Shown here: one piece after another, positions 44,832-52,477 of the stretch
How the letters are laid out: each line of letters starts with the position of its first letter
Numbering within the stretch: the stretch's first letter is position 1
Origin: NBLH01 sp050296515
GTDB taxonomy: Bacteria; Bacteroidota; Bacteroidia; Bacteroidales; NBLH01
Direction of reading: 5' to 3'
Assembly: GCA_050296515.1 (NCBI GenBank)
Contig: JBNKRJ010000094.1
Coordinates: 97,932 to 161,931 of the forward strand
Length of the DNA stretch: 64,000 nucleotides
Translations under genes and position numbers: made by a program
Notes under the pieces: model-generated
What the model saw: the letters and a program-made list of their open reading frames with translations, nothing else
Databases searched by the model: none
What the model was told of the DNA's origin: nothing

Positions 44832-46256
44832 ATGTCGAACAAACGCAAACTAGAATTTTACAATCATTTTCAAAAACTAGCACCAAGCTATTCAAAATAT
44901 AAACAAAGGTTCTCTTATTATTGGAAAGATATTATTTCCTATGTAAACTATTTTCTAACTGATGATGCAAGCATCCTTGATGTTGGTTGTGGATCAGGCG
45001 ACACCCTTGCATGTTTAAAAGGCAATAAAAAAACCGGTATCGATTTTAGCCCTGAAATGATTAAGCAAGCTAAGGCTAATCATCCAGAAATTGAGTTTCT
45101 TGAAATGGATGCTGAAGACATTCAACTAACTGAAAAATACGATGTAATTCTTCTTTCTAACACAATTGGATATTTTATTGATATCCAAGAGGTAATGCAA
45201 TCATTAAAAAGCGTTTGCAACCCAAATACAAGAATAATAATTACTTATTACAATCAGTTTTGGGAACCAATTTTACGCTTTGGCGAATTTATTAGCATAA
45301 AAAAGAAAAGCCCAAAACAAAACTGGCTTTCGATAAAAGATATTCGTAACTTTCTTGATTTAGCTGGTTTTGAAACATTCAGAGCAGTGAAAAGGGTTTT
45401 ATTTCCGGCATGGATTCCTTTCATTAGCTGGTTCCTTAATAAAATCATTGGCAGACTTCCTTTTTTCAACAACTTTGGACTAAACACCTTTGTATTTGCA
45501 AGATTATCGTCCTCAGTGACTTACCAAAAAGATGAGTTTTCTACCACTGTAGTTATTCCTGCCCGAAACGAAAGTGGAAACATTGAAGATGCCATACTTC
45601 GCATGCCTAAATTTGGAAAGCACATTGAAATCATATATGTTGAAGGGAACTCAACAGATGATACATGGGAAACCATTCAAAAAATTCAAAAAAAATATGA
45701 GGGGAAATACGATATAAAAATCACCCAGCAAGATGGAAAAGGAAAAGGTGATGCTGTAAGAAAGGGATATTCGATGGCAACCGGTGACATTTTAATGATT
45801 CTGGATGCTGATTTAACCGTTCCGCCAGAAGAACTCCCCAAATTCTACAATGCTTTGGTTGAAAGAAAAGGTGAATACATAAACGGTTGCCGGCTTGTTT
45901 ACCCAATGGATGCCAATGCCATGCGTCCACTCAATGTAATGGGCAACAAGTTTTTTAGCTCAGCCTTTTCGTGGATTTTAGAGCAACCTATTAAGGATAC
46001 TTTATGTGGCACAAAAGTGATGTTTCGAAGTGATTACTTAAAACTGGCTGCCAATAGAAAGTTCTTTGGAGAGTTTGATCCGTTTGGCGACTTCGACCTC
46101 ATTTTTGGCTCTTACAAATTGAACCTGAAAATTATTGACTTACCAATCACTTATCGGAAACGAACCTATGGTAACACCAACATTTCAAGATTCAAGCATG
46201 GGTTTACTCTTCTTAGAATGATGTTTTTTGCAATCTCAAAAATTAAGTTTTGGTAA
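44832..46256 (+). CDS. Bifunctional SAM methyltransferase / family 2 glycosyltransferase
   Basis: 474 residues in two domains. Residues 1-230 are a class I methyltransferase with ILDVGCGSGDTLACLKG (motif I) and MDAEDIQL / YDVILLSNTIGYF. Residues about 235-474 are a GT-A glycosyltransferase: TVVIPARNESGNIEDAI, DADLTVPPEE (metal-binding DxD), and GTKVMFR ... FGDFDLIF, as in dolichyl/polyprenyl-phosphate glycosyltransferase-type enzymes. It probably builds a lipid-linked or surface glycan. The domains are in one frame with no linker stop. Confidence 0.85.
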   Translation: MSNKRKLEFYNHFQKLAPSYSKYKQRFSYYWKDIISYVNYFLTDDASILDVGCGSGDTLACLKGNKKTGIDFSPEMIKQAKANHPEIEFLEMDAEDIQLTEKYDVILLSNTIGYFIDIQEVMQSLKSVCNPNTRIIITYYNQFWEPILRFGEFISIKKKSPKQNWLSIKDIRNFLDLAGFETFRAVKRVLFPAWIPFISWFLNKIIGRLPFFNNFGLNTFVFARLSSSVTYQKDEFSTTVVIPARNESGNIEDAILRMPKFGKHIEIIYVEGNSTDDTWETIQKIQKKYEGKYDIKITQQDGKGKGDAVRKGYSMATGDILMILDADLTVPPEELPKFYNALVERKGEYINGCRLVYPMDANAMRPLNVMGNKFFSSAFSWILEQPIKDTLCGTKVMFRSDYLKLAANRKFFGEFDPFGDFDLIFGSYKLNLKIIDLPITYRKRTYGNTNISRFKHGFTLLRMMFFAISKIKFW

Positions 46257-46439
46257 GATTAACAACTTATTCGTATTGATAATCAAATAGATTGTTTAAA
46301 AGCTGACTTATTTTGTAATTTCATGTCACTTTTAAGTTAAAATTGTATAAAACTTGCAATATCAACTAACATATTTTATGAATTTTCGTAAAATATAGGT
46401 AGAATAAAGCAGATTACTAATTAAAAATATTAAAGACAG

Positions 46440-47516
46440 ATGACACAAGAGAAAAAGGTTAACCCTATCAACTTAATACTAAAATTGTTATACGGTTCAG
46501 CTATTATTATCATATTATTTGTAGTGTTTAACCTCTTTTCGTATTCCAGCTCAAAATCGCTGGATGATCCTGAATATAAAAGTAAAAAACAAGATTATGC
46601 AGTTTTTGCTATGCCCATTCCCGACACATTATATTTTGCAGGGGAAAAAGTACCATTGGAAAACTTTGATGTAAGGGAAAGTCTGGATATGGAAATTCAC
46701 AAGGTTTCCTACTGGCACTCTGAAATGTTTTTATATCTGAAACGTGCGAATCGGTTTTTCCCAATCATAGAATCTATCTTAAAAAAGAATGGAATTCCTC
46801 AGGATTTTAAATATGTATGTGTGGCCGAAAGTGGTTTAAGAAATGCTATTTCACCTGCTAATGCGGTCGGTTTTTGGCAATTTGTGGAATCTACAGGAAA
46901 AGGTTGTGGTCTGACTATTAACAAGGAGGTTGATGAACGATATCATGTTGCAAAATCGACAAAGGCTGCATGTAAATATCTTAAGAAGCGTTATGCAAAG
47001 TATGGAAGTTGGGCATTGGTAGCAGCATCGTATAATGCAGGTGATGGAGGAGTGACAAAATTCATGGATTACCAGGAAGAAGGTTCCTATTTTGATTTAG
47101 CACTCTATGAAGAAACCGGAAGGTATGTTTATCGCGCCCTTGCTATCAAATTAATTATGGAAAACCCTCAAAACTACGGCTTTAACTTCAGAGAAAGAGA
47201 TCTATACCCGGTTATTGACACAAAAGAGGTGAAAGTAGACAGTACCATTACCGATTTGGCAGATTTTGCAAAAAGTCAAGGAACCAATTATAAATTATTA
47301 AAAATCTTTAATCCATGGTTAAGAGCGCATAAACTTACAAACAAGGATAAAACAATTTATTATATTACTATTCCAAAAAAAGGTGCACGTTCAAAAGTGT
47401 ATTTTCCTGAAGAAAAGAAAATTGAAAAGAAAAAAGTAGAACTTAAGGGCGATTCTAACACCGTTAAAGAGGATACAAACTCGGTTAAGGAAATTCAGGA
47501 TAGTTCTGAGCAATAG
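46440..47516 (+). CDS. Lytic transglycosylase (SLT, MltD-like)
   Basis: 358 residues with an N-terminal membrane anchor at about 12-30. The SLT core has the catalytic Glu in KYVCVAESGLRNAISPANAVGFWQF, then GSWALVAASYNAGDGGVTKFMD and ETGRYVYRALAIKLI. A degenerate LysM-like segment (LADFAKSQGTNYKLLKIFNPWL) follows, then a charged tail. It cleaves peptidoglycan glycan strands in the periplasm. It converges, end to end with no gap, on the WYL gene. Confidence 0.9.
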   Translation: MTQEKKVNPINLILKLLYGSAIIIILFVVFNLFSYSSSKSLDDPEYKSKKQDYAVFAMPIPDTLYFAGEKVPLENFDVRESLDMEIHKVSYWHSEMFLYLKRANRFFPIIESILKKNGIPQDFKYVCVAESGLRNAISPANAVGFWQFVESTGKGCGLTINKEVDERYHVAKSTKAACKYLKKRYAKYGSWALVAASYNAGDGGVTKFMDYQEEGSYFDLALYEETGRYVYRALAIKLIMENPQNYGFNFRERDLYPVIDTKEVKVDSTITDLADFAKSQGTNYKLLKIFNPWLRAHKLTNKDKTIYYITIPKKGARSKVYFPEEKKIEKKKVELKGDSNTVKEDTNSVKEIQDSSEQ

Positions 47517-48536
47517 CTATTTATCCTCTTCATACTGTTTCAAAGCTTTTCTAAGTTTAGATTGAATTCTGCGCTTGAGTACTTTGGGGCTGATTACCTG
47601 AACCGATTCACCAAAGCCCAGTATCAACCTTTCCAATTCATAGTTTAAATGAAGACGGACAGATACAGTTACACTGCCATCCTCCTCTTTTTTAACAATT
47701 TGTTGAGTATGATGTAAAGGTTTTGTTAATACATATGGAGCATTGGAGCGATTGAACTTCAAAACTATTTCCATTACATGCTCTTTACCAAGCACGGTCA
47801 CCCCATAAGTGTTTTCGTAATACTTATCTGCATTAAAATCCCTGTGTTCATAATCAATTGACAACTCATATTCAATGGAGACTATGCGATCCAATGCGAG
47901 TGTCATGATTTTATCAATTTTGTGTTGCCTGCCTATTAAAAACCAGCGATTATTAAACTCCTTTAAAATGTAGGGGTGAAAAATTATGGCGTTTGCATTG
48001 CGTGCTGAAAAAGAACGATAATCAATTTTAAGTACAATTTGCTTCAAAATGCTTTGATACAAAGTATCTAGATGCTCCAAACCTTTCAGGTTCTCGTTTT
48101 TTTCTAAATGAATTATGGCTGGCTGGGATGTCTTCTCTGTATATATCTTATCTTCAAGTCGTTGTATAATTCCGCCAAGTTCCGAAAACAAAGAAAAATC
48201 CTTAAATTGCTTCAGCATTTCCACAGTTTCCGATAAAACATCCATATCGCTCTCATTCAATGGGATATTGGTAATGGTAAAATCCTCATCTTCATACTTA
48301 TAATACTTTTTATCGTATACCACAATGGGTGCATTATATCCTAATTTATCGCTACGCATGGTATGAATATCCAACTGAACAGTTCTTTTGCTCACATTCA
48401 CTTTTCTTCCTTCATATTCATACAATGCTTCGGAGCAAGCTTCAATTAAATCATCCAAGGTCCACTGTCTGTAATGGTTTTGCAAACATTTATCGATGGT
48501 TTTGTAGCGGATAAGTGCGTTTTTATTTTGAGCCAT
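47517..48536 (-). CDS. WYL-domain transcriptional regulator
   Basis: 339 residues. The N-terminal winged helix (about 1-80; SKRTVQLDIHTMR) binds DNA. The WYL domain at about 150-235 has DYRSFSARNANAIIFHPYILKEFNNRWFLIGRQ, with the usual arginine and aromatic ligand residues. A WCX-like C-terminal domain follows (ELERLILGFGESVQVISPKVL). WYL domains sense nucleic acids or nucleotides and often control defence or stress genes. It is divergent from two insertion-bearing tRNA genes and the RING-TerD gene, which are probable targets. Confidence 0.92.
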   Translation of the reverse strand: MAQNKNALIRYKTIDKCLQNHYRQWTLDDLIEACSEALYEYEGRKVNVSKRTVQLDIHTMRSDKLGYNAPIVVYDKKYYKYEDEDFTITNIPLNESDMDVLSETVEMLKQFKDFSLFSELGGIIQRLEDKIYTEKTSQPAIIHLEKNENLKGLEHLDTLYQSILKQIVLKIDYRSFSARNANAIIFHPYILKEFNNRWFLIGRQHKIDKIMTLALDRIVSIEYELSIDYEHRDFNADKYYENTYGVTVLGKEHVMEIVLKFNRSNAPYVLTKPLHHTQQIVKKEEDGSVTVSVRLHLNYELERLILGFGESVQVISPKVLKRRIQSKLRKALKQYEEDK

Positions 48537-48605
48537 TTTTTTAGTAATTTAACTACAAAATAAAAAAGAAAAGCAACTGCGCAAAATAATTGCGTTGTAG
48601 AATTA

Positions 48606-48613
48606 TAGTTTTG
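48606..48613 (+). promoter_or_regulatory. -7 box TAGTTTTG upstream of the tRNA-Asp gene
   Basis: An exact TAnnTTTG match about 110 bp before the tRNA-Asp 5' end. No closer box is seen for that gene, so the RNA would need 5' processing. Confidence 0.4.
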
Positions 48614-48670
48614 TTGTGTCAATAAGAGTAAAGTTCTTTGAAATTTTTCAAGATTTGTCATTGGTCACTT

Positions 48671-48713
48671 GTCATTGGTCATTTTATTCGGAGTTTTAAT
48701 AATGACCAATGAC
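48671..48713. repeat. GTCATTGG inverted repeat before tRNA-Asp
   Basis: GTCATTGGTCATT (48671-48683) and AATGACCAATGAC (48701-48713) are perfect 13-bp inverted repeats. The left arm is a second copy of the GTCATTGGTCA sequence immediately before it. Related palindromes lie between and after the two tRNAs. Confidence 0.7.
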
Positions 48714-48751
48714 TAAGGAAAGGGGGCAGTAGTTTAATTGGTAGAACGGAG

Positions 48752-48811
48752 TATAATTTATACATTATCTGTTTTGCTTGTCAACTCAAGGTCAATATGA
48801 ATTTACTTCTA
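48752..48811 (+). other. 60-nt intron-like insertion in tRNA-Asp
   Basis: Lies after position 29 of the tRNA. Its boundaries are fixed because removal must restore GAGGC/GCCTC. AT-rich, with an 8-bp helix 3 nt from the 5' exon and 8 nt from the 3' exon, and a 33-nt loop. Much too short for a group I intron. Confidence 0.8.
48789..48809 (+). repeat. AGGTCAA-N7-TTACTTC motif, copy 1
   Basis: Exact match in both 7-bp halves, inside the tRNA-Asp insertion. Spacer TATGAAT. Confidence 0.9.
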
Positions 48812-48862
48812 GCCTGTCACGCCTCAGGTACGGGTTCGAGTCCCGTCTGTCCCGCTAATTTT

Positions 48863-48910
48863 TGTCATTTGATTTTCCATTTTAATGACAAGTGACCAAT
48901 GACTAATGAC
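48863..48910. repeat. GTCATT-type inverted repeat between the two tRNAs
   Basis: TGTCATT (48863-48869) pairs with AATGACA (48884-48890), followed by AGTGACCAATGACTAATGAC. It shares wording with the palindrome before tRNA-Asp and could end the tRNA-Asp transcript. Confidence 0.5.
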
Positions 48911-48916
48911 TAAAAA

Positions 48917-48937
48917 AGGTCAAGTAAAAGTTACTTC
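48917..48937 (+). repeat. AGGTCAA-N7-TTACTTC motif, copy 2
   Basis: Exact match in both halves, between the two tRNA genes. Spacer GTAAAAG. Confidence 0.9.
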
Positions 48938-48965
48938 AATTAACTTCCAATTAAACTTTTACAAT

Positions 48966-48973
48966 TACCTTTG
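48966..48973 (+). promoter_or_regulatory. -7 box TACCTTTG for tRNA-Lys
   Basis: An exact TAnnTTTG match ending five bases before the tRNA 5' end, the same layout as at tRNA-Leu, so this gene has its own promoter. Confidence 0.6.
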
Positions 48974-49006
48974 AATTTGGGGTAGTAGCTCAGTTGGTAG
49001 AGCAGG

Positions 49007-49051
49007 TTCAATTTATAAATTATCTCTGCAGGTCAATATAAATTTACTTCA
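49007..49051 (+). other. 45-nt intron-like insertion in tRNA-Lys
   Basis: Homologous to the tRNA-Asp insertion at both ends (AATTTATA, ATTATCT and AGGTCAATAT-A/G-AATTTACTTC), with a loop 14 nt shorter. It interrupts the stem after position 28, one position from the Asp insertion. The helix again begins 3 nt from the 5' exon and ends 7 nt from the 3' exon. Confidence 0.8.
49030..49050 (+). repeat. AGGTCAA-N7-TTACTTC motif, copy 3
   Basis: Exact match in both halves, inside the tRNA-Lys insertion. Spacer TATAAAT. Confidence 0.9.
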
Positions 49052-49109
49052 GCACTTTTAATGCCCTGGTCGTGGGTTCGAGTCCCACCTACCCCACAAA
49101 TAAAATTAA

Positions 49110-49169
49110 GTAATTGGTAATTTGTCACTTGTCATTTGTAAAACCAGTTAATGACAAATCACCAATTAC
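49110..49169. repeat. Inverted repeat after tRNA-Lys
   Basis: GTAATTGGT (49110-49118) pairs with ACCAATTAC (49161-49169), and ATTTGTCA with TGACAAAT inside it, an almost continuous 17-bp stem. It repeats the TTTGTCA/GTCATT wording of the other two palindromes. Confidence 0.65.
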
Positions 49170-49189
49170 TAATTGACTAAATACTTTTA

Positions 49190-49210
49190 AGGTCAATTGC
49201 TTCTTACTTC
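49190..49210 (+). repeat. AGGTCAA-N7-TTACTTC motif, copy 4
   Basis: Exact match in both halves, between tRNA-Lys and the RING-TerD gene. Spacer TTGCTTC. Confidence 0.9.
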
Positions 49211-49298
49211 AAACTTTTTAGGGTAAAGCAGAAGCAAGAGTATCTGATTGTTAAACAAAAGAGTCCACCACAGGAAGACTCCATAAAATTATTAAATC

Positions 49299-51542
49299 AT
49301 GAAAAAAGATTTACTGAAAATTGCCATTCGAAATCAAGCCATTTACATTCCAACGGATTATATCAATGAAGAAATCATAGTATTGAATGAATCTATGCTT
49401 GCTTTGGTTGCCAATGCTAAAAAGCTTGGATTTGCTTTTTCAGAAAACCTGCTTAGAGTGCTAAACAGTGTAAATCCTTCGTACAAAGCAGAAATATTAA
49501 CTACCCTAAAGGAAATTACCGGGGTTGATAAGAACTGGACACCATTGGTTAAAGGCTGGAATGTACCAACTGGCGAATCAATAGTGGATCATTTTTTCAC
49601 CTTATTAGCAAATGTTTTTAATATAAAAAAAGGCACCACTCTGGCTTGCGGGCACATTATTCCAGACAACACCTTTCCGCTCGAAAGATACAATGGTTGT
49701 CCTTTCTGTGGAACACCATTTGAGTTTGGAAAACTTGAGAATTATGGACAAGGCAGCAAGCTAAAAGTACTGGAACTATGGTCTGATAAAGAGGTAACCA
49801 ACTATTACAAATCTCTTTTGCTTTCAAAAACAGCACTGGATGCCACTCATGTTGATAGTTTAATCCTACTTTTAAAAGCGTTTAGCATTCCCGAAGGTAT
49901 TGAAATTGGCATGAAAGAAACCCTGATGCTGGTAATAGACACTTTGGTTGAGCAGGAAAAAAGTGATGAGGCTGGCAAACTATTCAAAAGTCCAACAGAT
50001 ATTTTAAGGTATTTGTGGTACAAACACACTGGCTTTCTTCAAATTATTGAGCCTAAAACCATAGTTGATAAAAAGTCAAGAAATAGTGCGCACATTGCCA
50101 GGTTTGCTGACAAAAGTGCCGAGGCATATGTAGCGGCTAAAGCTGAACTGAAGCTAAAATACACCCGTGAAGAATGTCGACGAGTGGCTGAATGGATAAA
50201 CGCATTGCAAATGCCCACTGAAACAGCTTGTGAAATTATGCACCCAAAAAGAAATATGTGGGTGCGCTTTATCCGAGCTTTGCGTTTGGCAGAATACAGT
50301 AAACGAAAGGGTTTTGAAAAGCTGGCTGAGCTAATGGATGTTTTTTACAATGAAAAATACACCGTTTGGCAGGGAAGAATCAACCATTTCAGGCTTAAAA
50401 TGGATGCCGAAAACACCTTTTCCCTATTGAAAAAGCGCCCAGGACTGTTTGCCCGGTCGCTCTTCTCCAACATGCTCTGGTTTGGGGCTGATGAAACTCT
50501 TAAACACTTCAAGGAAATTTTAAACGAAGTTCCAGCACGGCTAATTTTAACATTAAATATGTATGCCAAAATCTATTTTGATAAAAACGCATCGCGTTCG
50601 GTGAAACCTTTGGGAGGAAACAATAAACGAATTCCAAGCAATAAATTGCTTCAACTATTTAACAATGAGCAACTGACTGCTATGCAGGCAAAAATAGCAG
50701 AATTGTGTATTGAGGTGATAAAGTACCGATTTGCCAGCCGGGAAAACGAAAACAAAACCATGTTTATCGAACAAAACTTGTTTAATATGCCTTTGGCAAT
50801 TGGTGATAGAAGCGAATCGGTTCAGGATTTACCAAGCGCACTGATGGGAACACGTTTCCCGCTTGAAGGAAACACTGTCCGTTTGTTTTTACAATGGGGA
50901 AATGGATTGCCAGCCCAGCATCTGGATATGGATTTAAGTTGCCGGGTGGCTTATGAAAACAAAAGCAACTTTTGCTCTTATTCTCAATTAGTGATTGAAG
51001 GTTGCAAGCACAGTGGGGATATTCAGCGTATTCCTGAAAAGGTGGGAACAGCCGAATACATTGATATTGATGTTGATGTATTGCAACAAAAAGGCGCAAA
51101 GTACGTTAGCTTTACCTGTAATGCCTACACGCATGGCAGTCTTTCGCCTAACCTGGTAGTTGGATGGATGGATAGCAAGCACCCGATGGAAATTTCAGAG
51201 AAAACGGGTGTAGCATACGATCCTTCGTGCGTTCAGCACCAGGTACGAATTACCCAAACCCTAAGCAAAGGACTTGTTTTTGGCGTTTTGGACGTTGAAA
51301 AGCGTGAGATCCTGTGGCTGGAAATGAGTTTTGGTGGACAAATAGTTCAAAACCTGGATATAAAAGGAGTGAAAGCACTCATCGACAAATTAAACAACAA
51401 ACTAAATATTGGCTACCTTCTACAATTAAAAGCCGAAGCCCAGCAACTTGAAATAACTGAAAACAAAGAAGAAGCTGATGAAGTATACGACTTTAACTGG
51501 GCGATAAATGCGGCGGAGGTTACGCAGTTGTTTGTGGATTAG
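49299..51542 (+). CDS. RING-like / TerD-like protein of MXAN_6230/SCO0854 type
   Basis: 747 residues, cytosolic. A short treble-clef zinc motif CGH (Cys117, His119) and CPFC (Cys134, Cys137) matches prokaryotic RING family 4. A long helical middle follows, with LLKKRPGLFARSLFSNML, the segment I associate with the MXAN_6230/SCO0854 family. The C-terminal part (about 525-690), with DMDLSCRVAYEN, HSGDIQRI and AEYIDIDVDVL, resembles TerD domains, which bind calcium in stress-response systems. It follows tRNA-Lys by about 200 bp in the same direction and is divergent from the WYL gene. Family assignment is from memory of motifs; function is unknown. Confidence 0.78.
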   Translation: MKKDLLKIAIRNQAIYIPTDYINEEIIVLNESMLALVANAKKLGFAFSENLLRVLNSVNPSYKAEILTTLKEITGVDKNWTPLVKGWNVPTGESIVDHFFTLLANVFNIKKGTTLACGHIIPDNTFPLERYNGCPFCGTPFEFGKLENYGQGSKLKVLELWSDKEVTNYYKSLLLSKTALDATHVDSLILLLKAFSIPEGIEIGMKETLMLVIDTLVEQEKSDEAGKLFKSPTDILRYLWYKHTGFLQIIEPKTIVDKKSRNSAHIARFADKSAEAYVAAKAELKLKYTREECRRVAEWINALQMPTETACEIMHPKRNMWVRFIRALRLAEYSKRKGFEKLAELMDVFYNEKYTVWQGRINHFRLKMDAENTFSLLKKRPGLFARSLFSNMLWFGADETLKHFKEILNEVPARLILTLNMYAKIYFDKNASRSVKPLGGNNKRIPSNKLLQLFNNEQLTAMQAKIAELCIEVIKYRFASRENENKTMFIEQNLFNMPLAIGDRSESVQDLPSALMGTRFPLEGNTVRLFLQWGNGLPAQHLDMDLSCRVAYENKSNFCSYSQLVIEGCKHSGDIQRIPEKVGTAEYIDIDVDVLQQKGAKYVSFTCNAYTHGSLSPNLVVGWMDSKHPMEISEKTGVAYDPSCVQHQVRITQTLSKGLVFGVLDVEKREILWLEMSFGGQIVQNLDIKGVKALIDKLNNKLNIGYLLQLKAEAQQLEITENKEEADEVYDFNWAINAAEVTQLFVD

Positions 51543-51736
51543 GGGTGTGATCATTTGTCGATTATTTTCAAAAAAATATCTACTAATTTAAGCAAGTGTG
51601 CTTTTTTGAGTTGTTTCTTATTTTTTTGAAACATAGTTTATAGTTTAGTACGTTAATTAAGAAGAATGCTATTTGCAAAAGAAAAAAGTACTGTAAAATA
51701 TAGTTAAAGGTTGTATGTAATTTAATTAAATTAAAA

Positions 51737-52477
51737 ATGACAATTAATTCCAAAGCATTTTCAGACAATTTTGTGAAAAATTTCAGTGAATTGTATTTCA
51801 ACCCTGAAATTGAAAAAAGGAAAAGGGAAAAAGCTATTGATTCAGATTTTGAATTAACAGCAGCTCAAGTAATTTTTTTTCCAGATAGAACCCAACTTCT
51901 AGTCAGATTGAATAATGAAGTTTCTGCTACTGCCAAATTAAGAAAGGTTAAAGTTGAGAATGGAAAAGAAGGAGAAATTATTGAAAAGATGACTTTAAAC
52001 GAAAAAGAATTTGAAAATTGCGGACATGCAACCTTCCTTTTTAGAAATAACAAATTATTACTTTGTTCATTTGATCTTCATAGGAATAAGGCTATTGTAA
52101 AAAACCACCTTGATTCAGCCAAGGAATTTTATAAAACAGCTAAATATGCTTCAAAAGAAAATCTATTGAATGCATTTATAGATAATGCATTTAGTTCAAT
52201 GGAACTTTTAGCAAAATCAGAATTGCTATTAGAACCAATGTCTGGTTTAGAAAAAAAAGCCAACCATAATAAAATTAAATCTGAATTTAATAAAAGAGTG
52301 AAAAGAGTTTCGGACATTTCAGAAAAGAATAAAAGAACTGTTTTTAATCAACTTTCAGAGTTGAGAAAAAAGGCAAGGTATTTAAAAGGAAGTATGGATT
52401 TGAGTTTTGAGAAAGAACAGGTAATGAAAACTATAGAAATTGTAATAAAACAAATAGAGAATGTCATTGAACACTAA
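51737..52477 (+). CDS. Hypothetical protein, possibly HEPN-like C-terminal half
   Basis: 246 residues, basic, no signal. The N-terminal half is strand-rich. The C-terminal half, KENLLNAFIDNAFSSMELLA and NHNKIKSEFNKRVKRVSD, is all-helical and resembles HEPN-type bundles, but the R-x4-6-H ribonuclease motif is not evident. It lies 195 bp after the RING-TerD gene; whether it belongs to that system is unknown. Confidence 0.45.
   Translation: MTINSKAFSDNFVKNFSELYFNPEIEKRKREKAIDSDFELTAAQVIFFPDRTQLLVRLNNEVSATAKLRKVKVENGKEGEIIEKMTLNEKEFENCGHATFLFRNNKLLLCSFDLHRNKAIVKNHLDSAKEFYKTAKYASKENLLNAFIDNAFSSMELLAKSELLLEPMSGLEKKANHNKIKSEFNKRVKRVSDISEKNKRTVFNQLSELRKKARYLKGSMDLSFEKEQVMKTIEIVIKQIENVIEH

Larger units (their letters stand above)
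48723..48854 (+). tRNA. tRNA-Asp (GTC) with a 60-nt insertion in the anticodon stem
   Basis: The acceptor GGGGCAG pairs with CTGTCCC, the D and T arms are normal (T stem ACGGG/CCCGT), and the discriminator G suits aspartate. The anticodon loop CTGTCAC is followed by GCCTC, whose partner GAGGC is split: GAG ends at 48751, then 60 nt intervene (48752-48811), then GC. Without the insertion the gene is a regular 72-nt tRNA. The insertion can fold with AATTTATA (48755-48762) against TATGAATT (48796-48803) and contains the 21-bp motif. CCA is not encoded. Confidence 0.85.
48979..49096 (+). tRNA. tRNA-Lys (TTT) with a 45-nt insertion in the anticodon stem
   Basis: The acceptor GGGGTAG/CTACCCC is perfect, the D arm GCTC/GAGC and T arm GTGGG/CCCAC are normal, and the discriminator is A. 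The anticodon loop CTTTTAA gives TTT. The 3' stem strand TGCCC needs GGGCA, which is split as GG (49005-49006), 45 inserted nt (49007-49051), then GCA. Without the insertion it is a standard 73-nt tRNA. AATTTATA (49010-49017) pairs fully with TATAAATT (49037-49044) in the insertion. CCA is not encoded. Confidence 0.85.

Noticed and set aside
48723..49096. Group I or archaeal-type tRNA introns
   Set aside because: The insertions are too short for group I introns and the anticodon-stem position and helix geometry do not give a bulge-helix-bulge site.
48979..49096. The two interrupted tRNAs as ordinary tRNA pseudogenes
   Set aside because: All other stems, loops and discriminators are intact, a near-perfect promoter precedes tRNA-Lys, and the two insertions are homologous.
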